A stretch of 41,322 bases of DNA from Methanosarcina sp. DH2 (lineage in GTDB: Archaea > Halobacteriota > Methanosarcinia > Methanosarcinales > Methanosarcinaceae): the NCBI RefSeq assembly GCF_020804225.1, contig NZ_WJBI01000025.1, forward strand, positions 3,723 through 45,044, in the 5' to 3' direction. Below, one piece after another: positions 8,980 to 17,585 of this stretch. A program made the translations under genes and the position numbers. Each line of letters starts with the position of its first letter. The stretch's first letter is position 1. The notes under the pieces were generated by a model that saw only the letters and a list, made by a program, of their open reading frames with translations, was not told the DNA's origin and searched no databases.

Positions 8980-11184
8980 TTACAAATCAGGATCTTCAAC
9001 CGTTTCCGTGCCGTTAAGTGACTTTACTTCGCTGTTGTCACTGTCTCTTTCATCTCCATTTATCGGAATTGTAAAGGCAAAGGTACTTCCTTCCCCTATC
9101 TTGCTGCTGAACCAGACAGAGCCGCCGTGAAGGTTAACAATTTGCTTAACCAGTGCAAGTCCCAGCCCCGTTCCCTGGAATTTTTTTGAAGAAAACGGGT
9201 CAACCTGGCTGAACGGCTTGAAGAGTTTATGCTGGTCTTCAGCTTTTATCCCGATTCCATTGTCCTTAACCATTATTTCTACCAGGTCTCCTTTCTTTTT
9301 TGCCTCTACCTTCACAAGTCCACTTTCCTGAGAGAACTTTATAGCATTATCTAACAAGTTATACAGGATCTGAACAAAACGAGCTTCGTCAGCACGGATT
9401 GTGGTAAGGTTTTTATCCACATCGATTTTAATCTCAATCCTTTTCCTGTCTGCAATAGGAGACAGCAGATTTTTTATTGTACTGAGTTTACCGGCAAGCT
9501 CAAATTCTTTATAATCGAGCTCCAGTTTTCCGGCTTCTACTTTAGAAAGGTCGAGAATATCGTTAATCAGATTTAGGAGGTGCTTTCCGCTCCTTGAAAT
9601 ATTCCCTACAGCCTTGATTTGTTTTTCGTTAATTTCCCCGTAAACCTTCTCATACAAAAGGTCTGAGAAGCCTATTATTGAGTTAAGCGGAGTCCTGAGT
9701 TCATGGCTCATATTTGCAAGGAACTCACTCTTGGTACGGTTTGCGACCTCTGCAATCTGTTTCTCATGGAGAAGCTGCTCGGCTTTCTTGCTTTCCGTAA
9801 TGTCTCTGCAAGTTTCCATGACCCCTATAATCTTTCCATTTTCATCAGCCACAGGAATTGCCTGGAAAAACCAGATTCTCCCGTCTTTTGAAGTGAACTC
9901 TCCTGACTTTTTCTCACCTGTCATGAAGACCTGCTCAAGCTGGGGGTACTCAACTAACGGGCTGCTGGTGTCCGGAGTAGCTTTTAGAAAAATCCCGACC
10001 GCCTTTTCAAGGCTCACTTGCATGTGTTTCAGGGCAGCTTTGTTTGCCCATATTATTCTCATTTCAGGGTTCACAAAAACAACAAGTTCATTGAGTGAAT
10101 CAAGCAGGACTTTCTTTTCGCGTTCCTGGGCCTTTAACTCCTGCTCTGCCAGATAGATTTCATTTAGCATCCCGTTTATTTCCCTTGACAGGCGATAGAG
10201 CTCATCATTGTCTTTCAGGGACAAACGTTTGGAAAGGTCTTTTTCCGACCGAACTTTTGTAACGAAATCATCGATTTCTACTAACCTTGAGATAAACAAC
10301 CTGTCAAAAGCAAACTTGACTCCAATACCTGTCAATAGCCCGGTAAAAAGCAAAAACAAATACATATAGTTGAGGGTCCTCTCACCATGCAAATAGAGTT
10401 CTCTGGGAAAATCTGCTCTAACAATCAGGGCAGGCTGGCCCGAAATATCCCTCAATTCAAAATAACCTGCTACTCTATCTTTACTGAGAGGTTCCACAAG
10501 AATCTTATCAGGAGTTTCCGAAAATTTTCGAAACTCTTTCTGAAAATCGGGAGGCATTTCCTGATCGGTCCTATACATAGAAAGGGAAGAACGCGTAACG
10601 TCTTTGAAGGATTCAAGCAGGAAGTTATCAAAAAATCTCCCGAAAATGAGAGTACCCTTCGAAGGTCCTTCGTATTTTGTTGTAAGAATCGGATGGCAGG
10701 CAATAAGCATAGGTCCTTCATCGAGCAAAACAATACCGCTTATTAAGTCATCCTCTCCTTTTGTAAGAAGAGTTCCGTCTTCGATCATTTTCAGAAGCCC
10801 TTGAGGAACCGGCTTTTCTTCCGCAGAATTAACATCCACCGATTTTGCATAGACCAGATCTCCGGAATCATTAACAAAAAGCATTACATTAATCCTAATC
10901 CCTGCAAGTGTCTCATTCTGAAGGTCCACATCAATGTACTGCTGGTTCCCATCTTCGATAAACTGATAGGTATCATCCCAACAAGCCCAGTCCTGGACAA
11001 CATAATTAATATAACCCTGCCGGGCAGAAACCGCGTTTTGAACTCGTTCTACATTCTCTGTTGTATCAACCTGTTCAAGCTCCAAAAAGTTGGATAGCTG
11101 CATGTTATGTGTAAATGTAAATGAGGCTGTAAGCACTGCAAAAATTAAGAGGGTGATTATAAGAACTTTTTCGCTAATATCTAT
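8980..11184 (-). CDS. CHASE4-HAMP-PAS sensor histidine kinase (second paralogue, apparent AUA start)
   Basis: It has the same order as its paralogue at 5086-7227: membrane helix, CHASE4 (VQDWACWDDTYQFIEDGN), second helix (YMYLFLLFTGLLTGIGVKFA), HAMP, PAS, HisKA (His494 in MSHELRTPLNSIIGFSDLL) and HATPase (NLLDNAIKFSQESG, DNGIGI, GTGLGLALVKQI). The first usable GTG (11136) would cut the first membrane helix in half. The full helix (DISEKVLIITLLIFAVL) is encoded upstream in frame and aligns with the paralogue's DVSKKLLVVT, so the paralogue's ATG falls on an ATA at 11182-11184. GGGGG lies 7 bases upstream of this ATA. From ATA the protein has 734 aa; from GTG, 718. Confidence 0.9.
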   Translation of the reverse strand: MDISEKVLIITLLIFAVLTASFTFTHNMQLSNFLELEQVDTTENVERVQNAVSARQGYINYVVQDWACWDDTYQFIEDGNQQYIDVDLQNETLAGIRINVMLFVNDSGDLVYAKSVDVNSAEEKPVPQGLLKMIEDGTLLTKGEDDLISGIVLLDEGPMLIACHPILTTKYEGPSKGTLIFGRFFDNFLLESFKDVTRSSLSMYRTDQEMPPDFQKEFRKFSETPDKILVEPLSKDRVAGYFELRDISGQPALIVRADFPRELYLHGERTLNYMYLFLLFTGLLTGIGVKFAFDRLFISRLVEIDDFVTKVRSEKDLSKRLSLKDNDELYRLSREINGMLNEIYLAEQELKAQEREKKVLLDSLNELVVFVNPEMRIIWANKAALKHMQVSLEKAVGIFLKATPDTSSPLVEYPQLEQVFMTGEKKSGEFTSKDGRIWFFQAIPVADENGKIIGVMETCRDITESKKAEQLLHEKQIAEVANRTKSEFLANMSHELRTPLNSIIGFSDLLYEKVYGEINEKQIKAVGNISRSGKHLLNLINDILDLSKVEAGKLELDYKEFELAGKLSTIKNLLSPIADRKRIEIKIDVDKNLTTIRADEARFVQILYNLLDNAIKFSQESGLVKVEAKKKGDLVEIMVKDNGIGIKAEDQHKLFKPFSQVDPFSSKKFQGTGLGLALVKQIVNLHGGSVWFSSKIGEGSTFAFTIPINGDERDSDNSEVKSLNGTETVEDPDL

Positions 11185-11191
11185 TACGATA

Positions 11192-11196
11192 CCCCC
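11192..11196 (-). promoter_or_regulatory. GGGGG Shine-Dalgarno deciding an AUA start
   Basis: On the minus strand GGGGG is followed by exactly 7 bases (TATCGTA) and then ATA at 11182-11184. An in-frame TAA lies just upstream, and no ATG, GTG or TTG lies between that stop and the ATA. This supports initiation at or near the ATA. Confidence 0.5.
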
Positions 11197-11263
11197 GACT
11201 GCTTAGAAATAAAGAGGAGCTTGAAGGTTATATATATTTAATATTAAAAGAGGAGAAACTATA

Positions 11264-11277
11264 TAAAAGTTAGTAGA
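11264..11277 (-). promoter_or_regulatory. TATA box for the second histidine kinase
   Basis: On the minus strand CTTTTATATAGTTT is a canonical archaeal TATA element about 85 bases before the start region. A second AT-run (AAATATATATAACC) lies nearer the gene, around 11227-11243. Confidence 0.45.
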
Positions 11278-11414
11278 CACCTTAAATAAATTTATATATA
11301 AATATAACGGACTCATTCTATAAAATTAAACAATTTCAGAAAAAAAGTGAGAATGAACTTAAATAATCGGTATCAAAAACTTAAAGTCCATTTCCTTACC
11401 ATTTTTAGACAGGA

Positions 11415-11862
11415 GGTATCAATTTTAAACACTATTTTTTTTCATAGATTCCATCAATCATTTTTCTTGCAGCAAAAATCACTGATCAGCGTAATGATTT
11501 CTAGAATAAACTCTCTTTTAGACTAATCTGCGAAAACCACGCAATAGCTATGGAAACATTAGACGTTGATGGTATGATTAAGAATCATCATCTAGCACAA
11601 TCAATTAATGGTGCATCATGGAATAGCTTTGTAACAAAATTACAGTATAAGGCTGAATGGGATGGAAAAAACATATTAAGGATAGGTAGATTCCATTTGG
11701 ATTCGGTTAAGGTGCAAAACGCCAAAAAATGCTATTTTTTATGCAACATATCAACTAATTCTGTTGGAAAATCGCTATATGTAGTATTCGAAGTTGTGCA
11801 TAAAATTCGTTAACCGATGACAAAAGAAGCATTATTACAAATATATAATCTCAATTGATACC
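11415..11862. repeat. 10-bp inverted repeats flanking the tnpB relic
   Basis: GGTATCAATT at 11415-11424 and AATTGATACC at 11853-11862 are perfect inverted copies bracketing the decayed tnpB. They could be ends of a small mobile element or a chance match; IS200/IS605 elements normally lack terminal inverted repeats. Confidence 0.3.
11475..11813 (+). pseudogene. Decayed IS605-type tnpB (OrfB) fragment
   Basis: The frame reads KITDQRNDF, then a TAG at 11502, then NKLSFRLICENHAIAMETLD, then MIKNHHLAQSINGASWNSF and KLQYKAEWDGKNILRIGRFH. This is the conserved C-terminal half of IS200/IS605 TnpB: the helix before the second catalytic Glu, the E-x-L-x-V segment and the KN-LA-SI--W--F---L-YKAEW block. 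The N-terminal half is missing, an in-frame stop interrupts it, and the zinc-ribbon (PSSKTCS...C..C) is lost after RFH. Codon 11550 ATG opens an 87-aa frame, but this is not an intact nuclease. Confidence 0.8.
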
Positions 11863-12250
11863 AATTTTGAAATTCAGTCCAAAAAATTATGTGCTTATAT
11901 TTTAAGCGCATAATTCAACATTAGGGGACCTTTATGCGTCTAAAAATGCGGAACATAGGTTACTATCACACTTACTCTTTTTCACTCTTTTTCCTATTCT
12001 TTTTCCTTCCTCCGATTCGATTCTCTCACATATTTCTCCGAGAATTGGGAAAGGGTCAAGAATCTTTGTAAGAGTTTTGAAATCAGGGCTAAATCCGTCT
12101 TAGATAAGCATCTGAACTTTATCCAGAGAGACTATACGCAGAATATAGTTTCCGGACCTGCTTGTGAAGGAACCAGAAAGTGTTCCTGTTCTCCACAAAT
12201 ATAGCTGCTTGATTTTACAGTCTCTTTAGAGCACATGCACAAGCTCCTTC
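11863..12250. other. Gene-free spacer after the tnpB relic
   Basis: No convincing frame. A pyrimidine-rich run near 11971-12020 (repeated CTCTTTTTC) could be a T-rich terminator or a degraded element. Confidence 0.4.
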
Positions 12251-12330
12251 GAGCATTCCGCAGGCAATTAGAGCATTCTGAAGGCAATTAGAGTATTCTG
12301 AAGACAATTAGAGCATTCTGAAGGCAATAA
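12251..12330. repeat. 20-bp tandem repeat, 4 copies
   Basis: The unit is GAGCATTCTGAAGGCAATTA, repeated four times in register with 1-3 substitutions per copy. It lies in non-coding sequence between the tnpB relic and the small Cys protein. Confidence 0.9.
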
Positions 12331-12558
12331 TACCTAATACAGGCATATTTCAAATTACAGATACTTCAGGCTTACATTTGTCGTTTAAGTTTTCAAGGCT
12401 AAAGCAGGTTAAATTATATGGAGTTAGCAAAAGCAACAGCTAAGTAAGAGAAGATAGCAGAGGAATCCTTAAAAAGAGATAAGGATAATAATATTAATTT
12501 ACAGCCGTTCCTCAACTTATCCTTCTACAAACCTTCTTTCTATTACAAATCTCTGTAT

Positions 12559-12771
12559 TTACTTATTTTTTAATTTCTCAGGAATCTTTTTATCAGGAGT
12601 AACTCCGTAATATTTTGTCCTTGCCGCTCCCCAGATACAGCCTTTTTTCCCGAATATCTTCAGTTCAAGGTTCTGGATAGATTTGCAGACGCTATTGCCT
12701 GATCTTGCACCCTTGCAGATAATACAGAGTTTTTCACAAAAAACAGGGGGCTTTCCCTTATTTTCAACCAT
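12559..12771 (-). CDS. Small cysteine-rich conserved-looking protein
   Basis: This 70-aa basic protein has a cysteine cluster (FCEKLCIICKGARSGNSVC) and one further Cys in KKGCIWG. The spacing suggests a zinc ribbon or small Fe-S site. GGAGTG lies 5 bases before the ATG, a good ribosome site, and codon use looks normal, which argues for a real gene. No function is recognised. The neighbour on the same strand is a flavin-binding split-barrel protein, with about 125 bases between them, so they could share a transcript. Confidence 0.6.
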   Translation of the reverse strand: MVENKGKPPVFCEKLCIICKGARSGNSVCKSIQNLELKIFGKKGCIWGAARTKYYGVTPDKKIPEKLKNK

Positions 12772-12896
12772 TTCCTCACTCCAGACTACTCACATTCTCC
12801 AGATGCTACACCTGTAATTTCATTGAATACTTATTTACCGGGTGCGGGTGTGAAGAATGTTTTAATAGAACTATTGTATTTCAGGTATATTTCCTG

Positions 12897-13301
12897 TCAC
12901 AGGAGTTTCTTTCCAGCTGCAGGACCGGGAGCACACTGGAAGACATCACTTATGTTGACTTCTATGAGGGTTTTTGCAGGAAGACCTGGCTTTGCAGCAT
13001 TCACAATTGCTTTCATCTTGTCGAATTTTTCACCGGAACCAATAACTGTAGCTTTTCCTTTTATCTGGAAACATCCGCCTGTTTCCGGACCCCAGACATA
13101 GATTGCGACATTTGGATTTTCTTCCAGGTTTGCCAGAGATTTAACCATGAAGTTGTCTGCGATCCAGATAGTCTCATCATCTACGAGCTGGCAGAAGCCT
13201 ATAGGCACTACATTAGGAACTCCCTCTTTTGAAGCCGTTGCAACTGGGAAAATTTTTACCTTTGAAAAAGCAGTTTTCATTTCTTCATTTAACTTTACCA
13301 T
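12897..13301 (-). CDS. Pyridoxamine 5'-phosphate oxidase-like FMN-binding protein
   Basis: This 134-aa split-barrel protein (PNPOx-like fold) has PVATASKEGVPNVVPIGF near the N-terminus and IWIADNFMVKSLANLEENPN in the middle, the FMN-phosphate-binding strand-loop of this fold. It then reads GCFQIKGKATVIGSGEKFD. Members are usually cytosolic homodimeric flavoproteins of uncharted substrate in archaea. GGTGA lies 6 bases before the ATG. The Cys in a C-terminal FQCAPGP and GGC may be redox-active; this is only a possibility. A second, diverged member of the fold is at 15635-16075. Confidence 0.85.
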   Translation of the reverse strand: MVKLNEEMKTAFSKVKIFPVATASKEGVPNVVPIGFCQLVDDETIWIADNFMVKSLANLEENPNVAIYVWGPETGGCFQIKGKATVIGSGEKFDKMKAIVNAAKPGLPAKTLIEVNISDVFQCAPGPAAGKKLL

Positions 13302-13330
13302 AATATTTCACCATCAGGATGATTTGCAGT

Positions 13331-13350
13331 ATAAATTTATATATTTAAGC
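13331..13350 (-). promoter_or_regulatory. TATA box for the FMN-binding protein
   Basis: Read on the minus strand, CTTAAATATATAAATTTATA is a strong TATA region about 35-50 bases before the start at 13301, giving a short leader. Confidence 0.45.
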
Positions 13351-13453
13351 GTTAGAATTCTGTACAAGGGGAGTTCTTTGTGTACTTTAATAACCTTTTA
13401 GAGCTAAAAAAGCTTTACTAAATATTATTTGAACTAAAACAGGGGTAAAATTC

Positions 13454-14074
13454 ATGATAAAAGACATTAGAAGTCTGGGTGAAGAGATACTGGGAAAAAT
13501 CGGTTCTAAAAATAGCTTCAAAAACGAAAATGTTATTAACTGGAAAAACTGGCTGCAATTGTACGATTTCCGTCCTGAGCACACGGATGACCCTTATGCA
13601 TGGCTTACAAATGTGCTTGCACTGAAATCCGTAAATTCGGGGAATTATGGGGTTGGAAGTATAATTGTCGATGCTGAAGGAAAAATTGTTGTTCTCGGGC
13701 ACAACCTTGTGTATTCTCCATCTTTTCGAAGTGACCTGCATGCAGAAATGGTAGCATTAAATTATTTTGAAGAAAAGAATCCTCAAATAACAACCCTGAA
13801 AGGTTATACACTTTATACATCCCTCGAGTCCTGTCCGATGTGCCTGATAAGGCTAATTTCTGCAGGTATTAACAGAGTATTTTATGTTTCTTCTGACCCT
13901 ATGGGAGGAATGACAGATTCAATAGATCTCCTGCCTCCTCTCTGGAAGGAGCTTTCAGAATCACAGATTTTTGCAAAAGCCCACTGCTCCGCAGAACTTT
14001 CAAATGCTGCAACAGGGATAATGCTCATCAATGCAGAGGAACTGCTTGAAGTCCTGAGAAAACGCAGAGAGTAG
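13454..14074 (+). CDS. Cytidine/deoxycytidylate-type deaminase family protein
   Basis: This 206-aa protein has the zinc-dependent deaminase signature: His96-Ala-Glu98 (DLHAEMVALNYF), then Cys127 and Cys130 in SLESCPMCLIRL. His96 and the two Cys would bind zinc and Glu98 would shuttle protons. The central part (NYGVGSIIVDAEGKIVVLGH) is the typical beta-sheet. The N-terminal 50 residues are an extra segment. AGGGGT lies 7 bases before the ATG. The closest types are guanine deaminase, tRNA adenosine deaminase and dCMP deaminase; the substrate cannot be chosen from sequence alone. Confidence 0.88.
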   Translation: MIKDIRSLGEEILGKIGSKNSFKNENVINWKNWLQLYDFRPEHTDDPYAWLTNVLALKSVNSGNYGVGSIIVDAEGKIVVLGHNLVYSPSFRSDLHAEMVALNYFEEKNPQITTLKGYTLYTSLESCPMCLIRLISAGINRVFYVSSDPMGGMTDSIDLLPPLWKELSESQIFAKAHCSAELSNAATGIMLINAEELLEVLRKRRE

Positions 14075-14317
14075 TGATCCTGCACCCGGCAAATGATCAG
14101 GCTAACTACTATTATCCGTTGCTGTATTTTTCCCTAACTATGCTTCTGGTTATCTGAAAGCCAATAAAAATCTGAAGTCAACGGAAACAGCGAACTTTCT
14201 GCCGGATAGGTCTCTCCAGTTGATTATCCAGTTAATTTTCGGGTAAAAAGTTTCTGGTGAAGCAAGGAAAGCTGTTCATATAAAAAGAAAAGTCCTTCGT
14301 GTGACTTAATCAGTAAC
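14075..14317. other. Spacer after the deaminase gene
   Basis: No convincing gene or structure seen. Confidence 0.4.
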
Positions 14318-14446
14318 TTGATAAGAACTATCAAAGATGCTCTGGCAGATAAGCCAGCCCAGATGAGTGATCTGCAGACATTATCTGCAGATGAGCAGAG
14401 CATAAACTATCTCGAAAGAGTTCCCGAAGAGCCTTCAGTCAGATAA
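14318..14446 (+). pseudogene. Possible 42-codon gene remnant
   Basis: From a TTG the frame reads LIRTIKDALADKPAQMSDLQ, then TLSADEQSINYLERVPEEPS, then a TAA. The composition is protein-like, but there is no SD and the open frame upstream is short. It is either a small gene or the 3' end of a lost one. No family recognised. Confidence 0.25.
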
Positions 14447-14629
14447 AAAACGCAACCATCTGGCACTTATCATTTAGCAATATCCGGCAGTTTTTTTAAT
14501 ACAAACTATTTTTTAACAGATGTTTTTTTAAAAAGACTATTATTTCCAAAAACAGATAAGGTTAAATAAAAAGAGCATATAATGTGATATGAAAAATACA
14601 TCATAAAGTATATCTTTTAATTGTATAAT

Positions 14630-14634
14630 GGGGG
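14630..14634 (+). promoter_or_regulatory. GGGGG Shine-Dalgarno deciding an AUU start
   Basis: GGGGG is followed by 7 bases (AAGAAGT) and then ATT AAG AAA at 14642. The only standard in-frame start, TTG at 14621, lies upstream of this element and has no SD of its own. The G-run would fall inside the coding sequence if TTG were used. Confidence 0.5.
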
Positions 14635-14641
14635 AAGAAGT

Positions 14642-15325
14642 ATTAAGAAACTTGGAATTCTTATAGTGTTACTTTTAGCAGGAGTGCTTTTCGTTTCCGG
14701 CTGTGCAGAAGATACTCAGGAAGAGGTTGACACCGAAGAAAGGGTAACTCCGGTAGAAGAAGTCGCTCTAACAGAAGGGACAGAAGAACCTTCAGGTGAA
14801 GATGCAGATGAAGGACTGGTACCCGGTCAGGAAGAAGAATCTTCGATTGGGGGAGAAGAAGGAATAATTCCGGGTGAGGAAGAGCCAAGCATTGGCGACA
14901 ATGAAAGTGGTGCAGAGGACAACCAGACAATTGTTGATGCTGCAGAAGCTGCAGGCTACACTATGTTTGCCTCAGTCGTCAGGGATGCAGGACTTGAGGA
15001 TACCCTGAATGAAGGGACATACACAGTATTTGCCCCTACCAATGAAGCCTTTGACGCCCTTCCGGAAGGTACGCTTGATGACCTCCGTGCGGACGAACAG
15101 GCCCTGAACGATGTGCTGACTTACCATGTAGTGGAGGGAGAATACATGGCATCGGACCTTGAAGACGGGCAGATGCTTACTACTGTGCAAACCGACGAGC
15201 TCCCTGTGGGTATTACAGATGATGAAGTAACAATCGGAAACGCAACTGTTGTCGAACCTGACATTATTGCAAGCAACGGTGTAATCCACGGAATCAATGA
15301 AGTACTGATTCCTTCCGGGTTGTAA
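14642..15325 (+). CDS. Fasciclin (FAS1) domain lipoprotein, apparent AUU start
   Basis: From ATT 14642 the 227-aa product begins (M)KKLGILIVLLLAGVLFVSGC, a textbook lipoprotein signal with the lipobox Cys at position 21. From TTG 14621 seven extra residues (MYNGGRS) would precede it. An acidic Glu/Gly-rich linker (about 22-92, with PGEEEPSIG-like repeats) leads to one FAS1 domain (about 93-225): YTVFAPTNEAFDALPEGTLD, LTYHVVEGEYMASDL and the terminal NGVIHGINEVLIP. FAS1 proteins are surface adhesion or matrix proteins. The acidic linker would hold the domain away from the membrane. It is monocistronic, with a T-rich region after the stop. Confidence 0.9.
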   Translation: MKKLGILIVLLLAGVLFVSGCAEDTQEEVDTEERVTPVEEVALTEGTEEPSGEDADEGLVPGQEEESSIGGEEGIIPGEEEPSIGDNESGAEDNQTIVDAAEAAGYTMFASVVRDAGLEDTLNEGTYTVFAPTNEAFDALPEGTLDDLRADEQALNDVLTYHVVEGEYMASDLEDGQMLTTVQTDELPVGITDDEVTIGNATVVEPDIIASNGVIHGINEVLIPSGL

Positions 15326-15334
15326 AAGCAGAAT

Positions 15335-15420
15335 TAAAAGCTTTTCTTTTTCATCTTTTTTAATTTATTTTTATCTTTTTAATTTTTCTTAATTTCTTTT
15401 CGCTTCTTTATTTTAATTTT
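15335..15420 (+). terminator. T-rich termination region after the fasciclin gene
   Basis: Successive T-runs of 4-6 bases (CTTTTCTTTTTCATCTTTTT onward) follow the stop, typical of archaeal intrinsic termination. Confidence 0.55.
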
Positions 15421-15493
15421 GTGCCTGTCCAGCACAGGCATTTTAAGTTTTAATATTATAGAGTAAAAACGCAATTAAAGGCTAAAGAACGGA

Positions 15494-15554
<61 letters not shown>

Positions 15555-15634
15555 TTAAAAATTGGCTTCTGAATAGAAGAAAAGCTGTGAAGCTTTTCCT
15601 TGAGTCTAATTATCTACCGGATTCTATAGTCTGT

Positions 15635-16075
15635 TCAGAAGTCTACACTTACCCTGTGCCCGAACTCAACACTGTAATCCAGATAATAGACAATTTCGGG
15701 TTCTATTTTTATCATGATAGTATCCGGATCAGGCGGCATATCTGCAGTAATAGGGAATTTGGCTGCCATGATCTCCCCGACTTCCCGCAACTCTTTCTCA
15801 TCGGCAACTATCGATGCCCTGCCTTCTACCTGAAGTGCCTGCATATCAAACCAGTCAGGATCATCTTCATCAACAGTAAATGCTACCTTCGGGTTTTGCA
15901 TGATATTCTGAACCTTTCGGGTGTTTTTATTGGTTGCCAGGTATATGATTTCGTTTTCGGAAACATACGCCATTGTATGTGCCATTGGCCTTCCCTGAGG
16001 GCTTACGGTTGCCAGATTCAGGTAATAGTGATTTGCAAGGTATTCACGAATCTTATCTTTAAGCTCTTCTGTCAT
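15635..16075 (-). CDS. Pyridoxamine 5'-phosphate oxidase-like FMN-binding protein (second)
   Basis: This 146-aa split-barrel flavoprotein has YLNLATVSPQGRPMAHTMAY near the N-terminus, IIYLATNKNTRKVQNIMQNP in the middle and ALQVEGRASIVADEKEL before a helical tail. The RxKxxNxxxNPKVAF pattern is the usual FMN-phosphate site. It differs enough from the gene at 12897-13301 not to be a recent duplicate. GGTGGGGGA lies immediately upstream of the ATG. Substrate unknown. Confidence 0.85.
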   Translation of the reverse strand: MTEELKDKIREYLANHYYLNLATVSPQGRPMAHTMAYVSENEIIYLATNKNTRKVQNIMQNPKVAFTVDEDDPDWFDMQALQVEGRASIVADEKELREVGEIMAAKFPITADMPPDPDTIMIKIEPEIVYYLDYSVEFGHRVSVDF

Positions 16076-16592
16076 ATTCCCCCACCAGATGTTATAACTT
16101 TCAGTCAGACCTCATAAGGAGATCCGGACATTTTACATCGAGCCTTTCCAGATACTATTTCAAGGTATTCTTCAATCAATGCTATGAAGGGAAAAAATCC
16201 ATTATGATCTACTGATATTTGCAGTCTTTTTCCCATACGATTTATAGTGACAAAATTTATAAATCTTACTTATAAATTACGAAACTTGCAAATAAAATAC
16301 GTTTGTATGCAAATTTCCTGCAGGGTTCATCAACGAGATAGGCTTTTGATCTTATCCCATAGGAAATCAGAGGTAATGAACCTTGATTACGCATAATCCG
16401 GAAAAATCCTGGAAAATCCTGGAAAGCAATGATATCCATACTTAAGAAAAAGGCCCTGAAAAGATAGGCAGATGAAAAAACCGGCATTCTCGTTTTTTCC
16501 AGGTAATTGTCAGGAAAAGGAAGAATTGATCTTTCCAGAGCTGGGCGATGAAATCAAAATAAATGAAGCATTAAGTCGAAATAGAAGAAGCA
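16076..16592. other. Spacer with a possible promoter
   Basis: No convincing gene; a 73-codon minus-strand frame at 16266-16487 lacks motifs and an SD. GATTTATAAATTTT on the minus strand near 16252-16266 resembles a TATA box for the FMN protein, but it would give a 160-base leader. GAAGCATTAAG is present twice near 16563-16595. Confidence 0.35.
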
Positions 16593-17585
16593 TTAAGCCT
16601 TTCGCTTCTTCACACATTCTTTGAGTTTTTCTTCAAGCCGGATCCGGGAGATGAAAACCCCGAACTGAGTCGCAATAGTTTCGATAACCGTACGCACACT
16701 ATCCGAAAGCTCATACTCCACCCGTGAGGCAAGATAAAAGGCAGCAATAACCTTCTTTCCGGATCGTACAGGGATTATTGCTGTAGCTCTAAGGTTTTCC
16801 TGCCTGAGTATATCATCTCTTGAGGTAAGAAGAAGGTCTATGTGCTGCTTATAGACAGGCTGCCCTATCATAACGAGCTTGGCGTTTGGAGAATTTACAC
16901 TATAATAGGAGGCGTTCTCGACAAAGGTAGGAGAGAGACCACGATAGATAGCAAGATTCATATCCCCGGTTTCGTCGTCAACCAGATAGATGCCTCCGGC
17001 ATTGATTTCATCAATCTGAAGGCACGAATCAAGCAGCTTATCAAGGGTTTCCTCCAGGTAATTCGAGGTGCTTAGCGCAATTCCAAGGTCTCTCTGGATA
17101 TAAAGCAGTTTTTCTTTTCTTTTTCTTTCGGTAATATCCAGAATTATGCCTTTAAGGTATTTTACGACTCCATTCTCATCGGCTTCGATAAAGGTTCTTT
17201 CCTCAACCCAGCGGGCTTCCCCGGATTTTGTAAGTATCCGGTATTCCTGGGAGAAGTCAACATAATCTTCTTCAATCCTTCTTGAGAGTTCTCTTTCGAC
17301 CCTCTCCAGGTCGTCAGGATGCACAATGTTCCCATAGAGAAGTTTTCCTGACGTGAATTCTTCTACTGTATATCCGAACTGCTTTATGTTCTCAGAGACA
17401 AACTCTGCAGGCCAGTACTTTTCTGGCCGCCACAGGAAAACAGTTACAGGAACTTTATTTATTACTGAGATAAGCTCTTTTGCCATCTCAAGTGCACTGC
17501 ATAATGCTATCTCATTGAGATATTTACAGGATTTTTGCCTGTTATTACTTCCGTTTTTAGCCGAATTCGAAGCCGCTTTAGCCAT
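16593..17585 (-). CDS. PAS-GAF sensory protein without kinase domain
   Basis: This 330-aa soluble protein has a PAS domain (about 43-160), including the PAC signature RILTKSGEARWVEERTFIEA and GIILDITERKRKEKLLY. A GAF domain follows (about 165-320): DEINAGGIYLVDDETGDMNL and RATAIIPVRSGKKVIAAFYL. No HisKA, HATPase or output domain follows, so it is a stand-alone sensor module or has lost its kinase. The start is supported by GGAGA 6 bases upstream. It could act through protein contact with one of the nearby sensor kinases or an orphan kinase elsewhere. Confidence 0.88.
   Translation of the reverse strand: MAKAASNSAKNGSNNRQKSCKYLNEIALCSALEMAKELISVINKVPVTVFLWRPEKYWPAEFVSENIKQFGYTVEEFTSGKLLYGNIVHPDDLERVERELSRRIEEDYVDFSQEYRILTKSGEARWVEERTFIEADENGVVKYLKGIILDITERKRKEKLLYIQRDLGIALSTSNYLEETLDKLLDSCLQIDEINAGGIYLVDDETGDMNLAIYRGLSPTFVENASYYSVNSPNAKLVMIGQPVYKQHIDLLLTSRDDILRQENLRATAIIPVRSGKKVIAAFYLASRVEYELSDSVRTVIETIATQFGVFISRIRLEEKLKECVKKRKA

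Noticed and set aside
12251-12330. CRISPR array
   Set aside because: Direct head-to-tail 20-bp units without spacers; no cas genes.
15587-16117. 176-codon plus-strand frame
   Set aside because: It is the antisense shadow of the FMN-binding protein at 15635-16075.
16266-16487. 73-codon minus-strand frame
   Set aside because: Aromatic-rich, no SD, no family resemblance.
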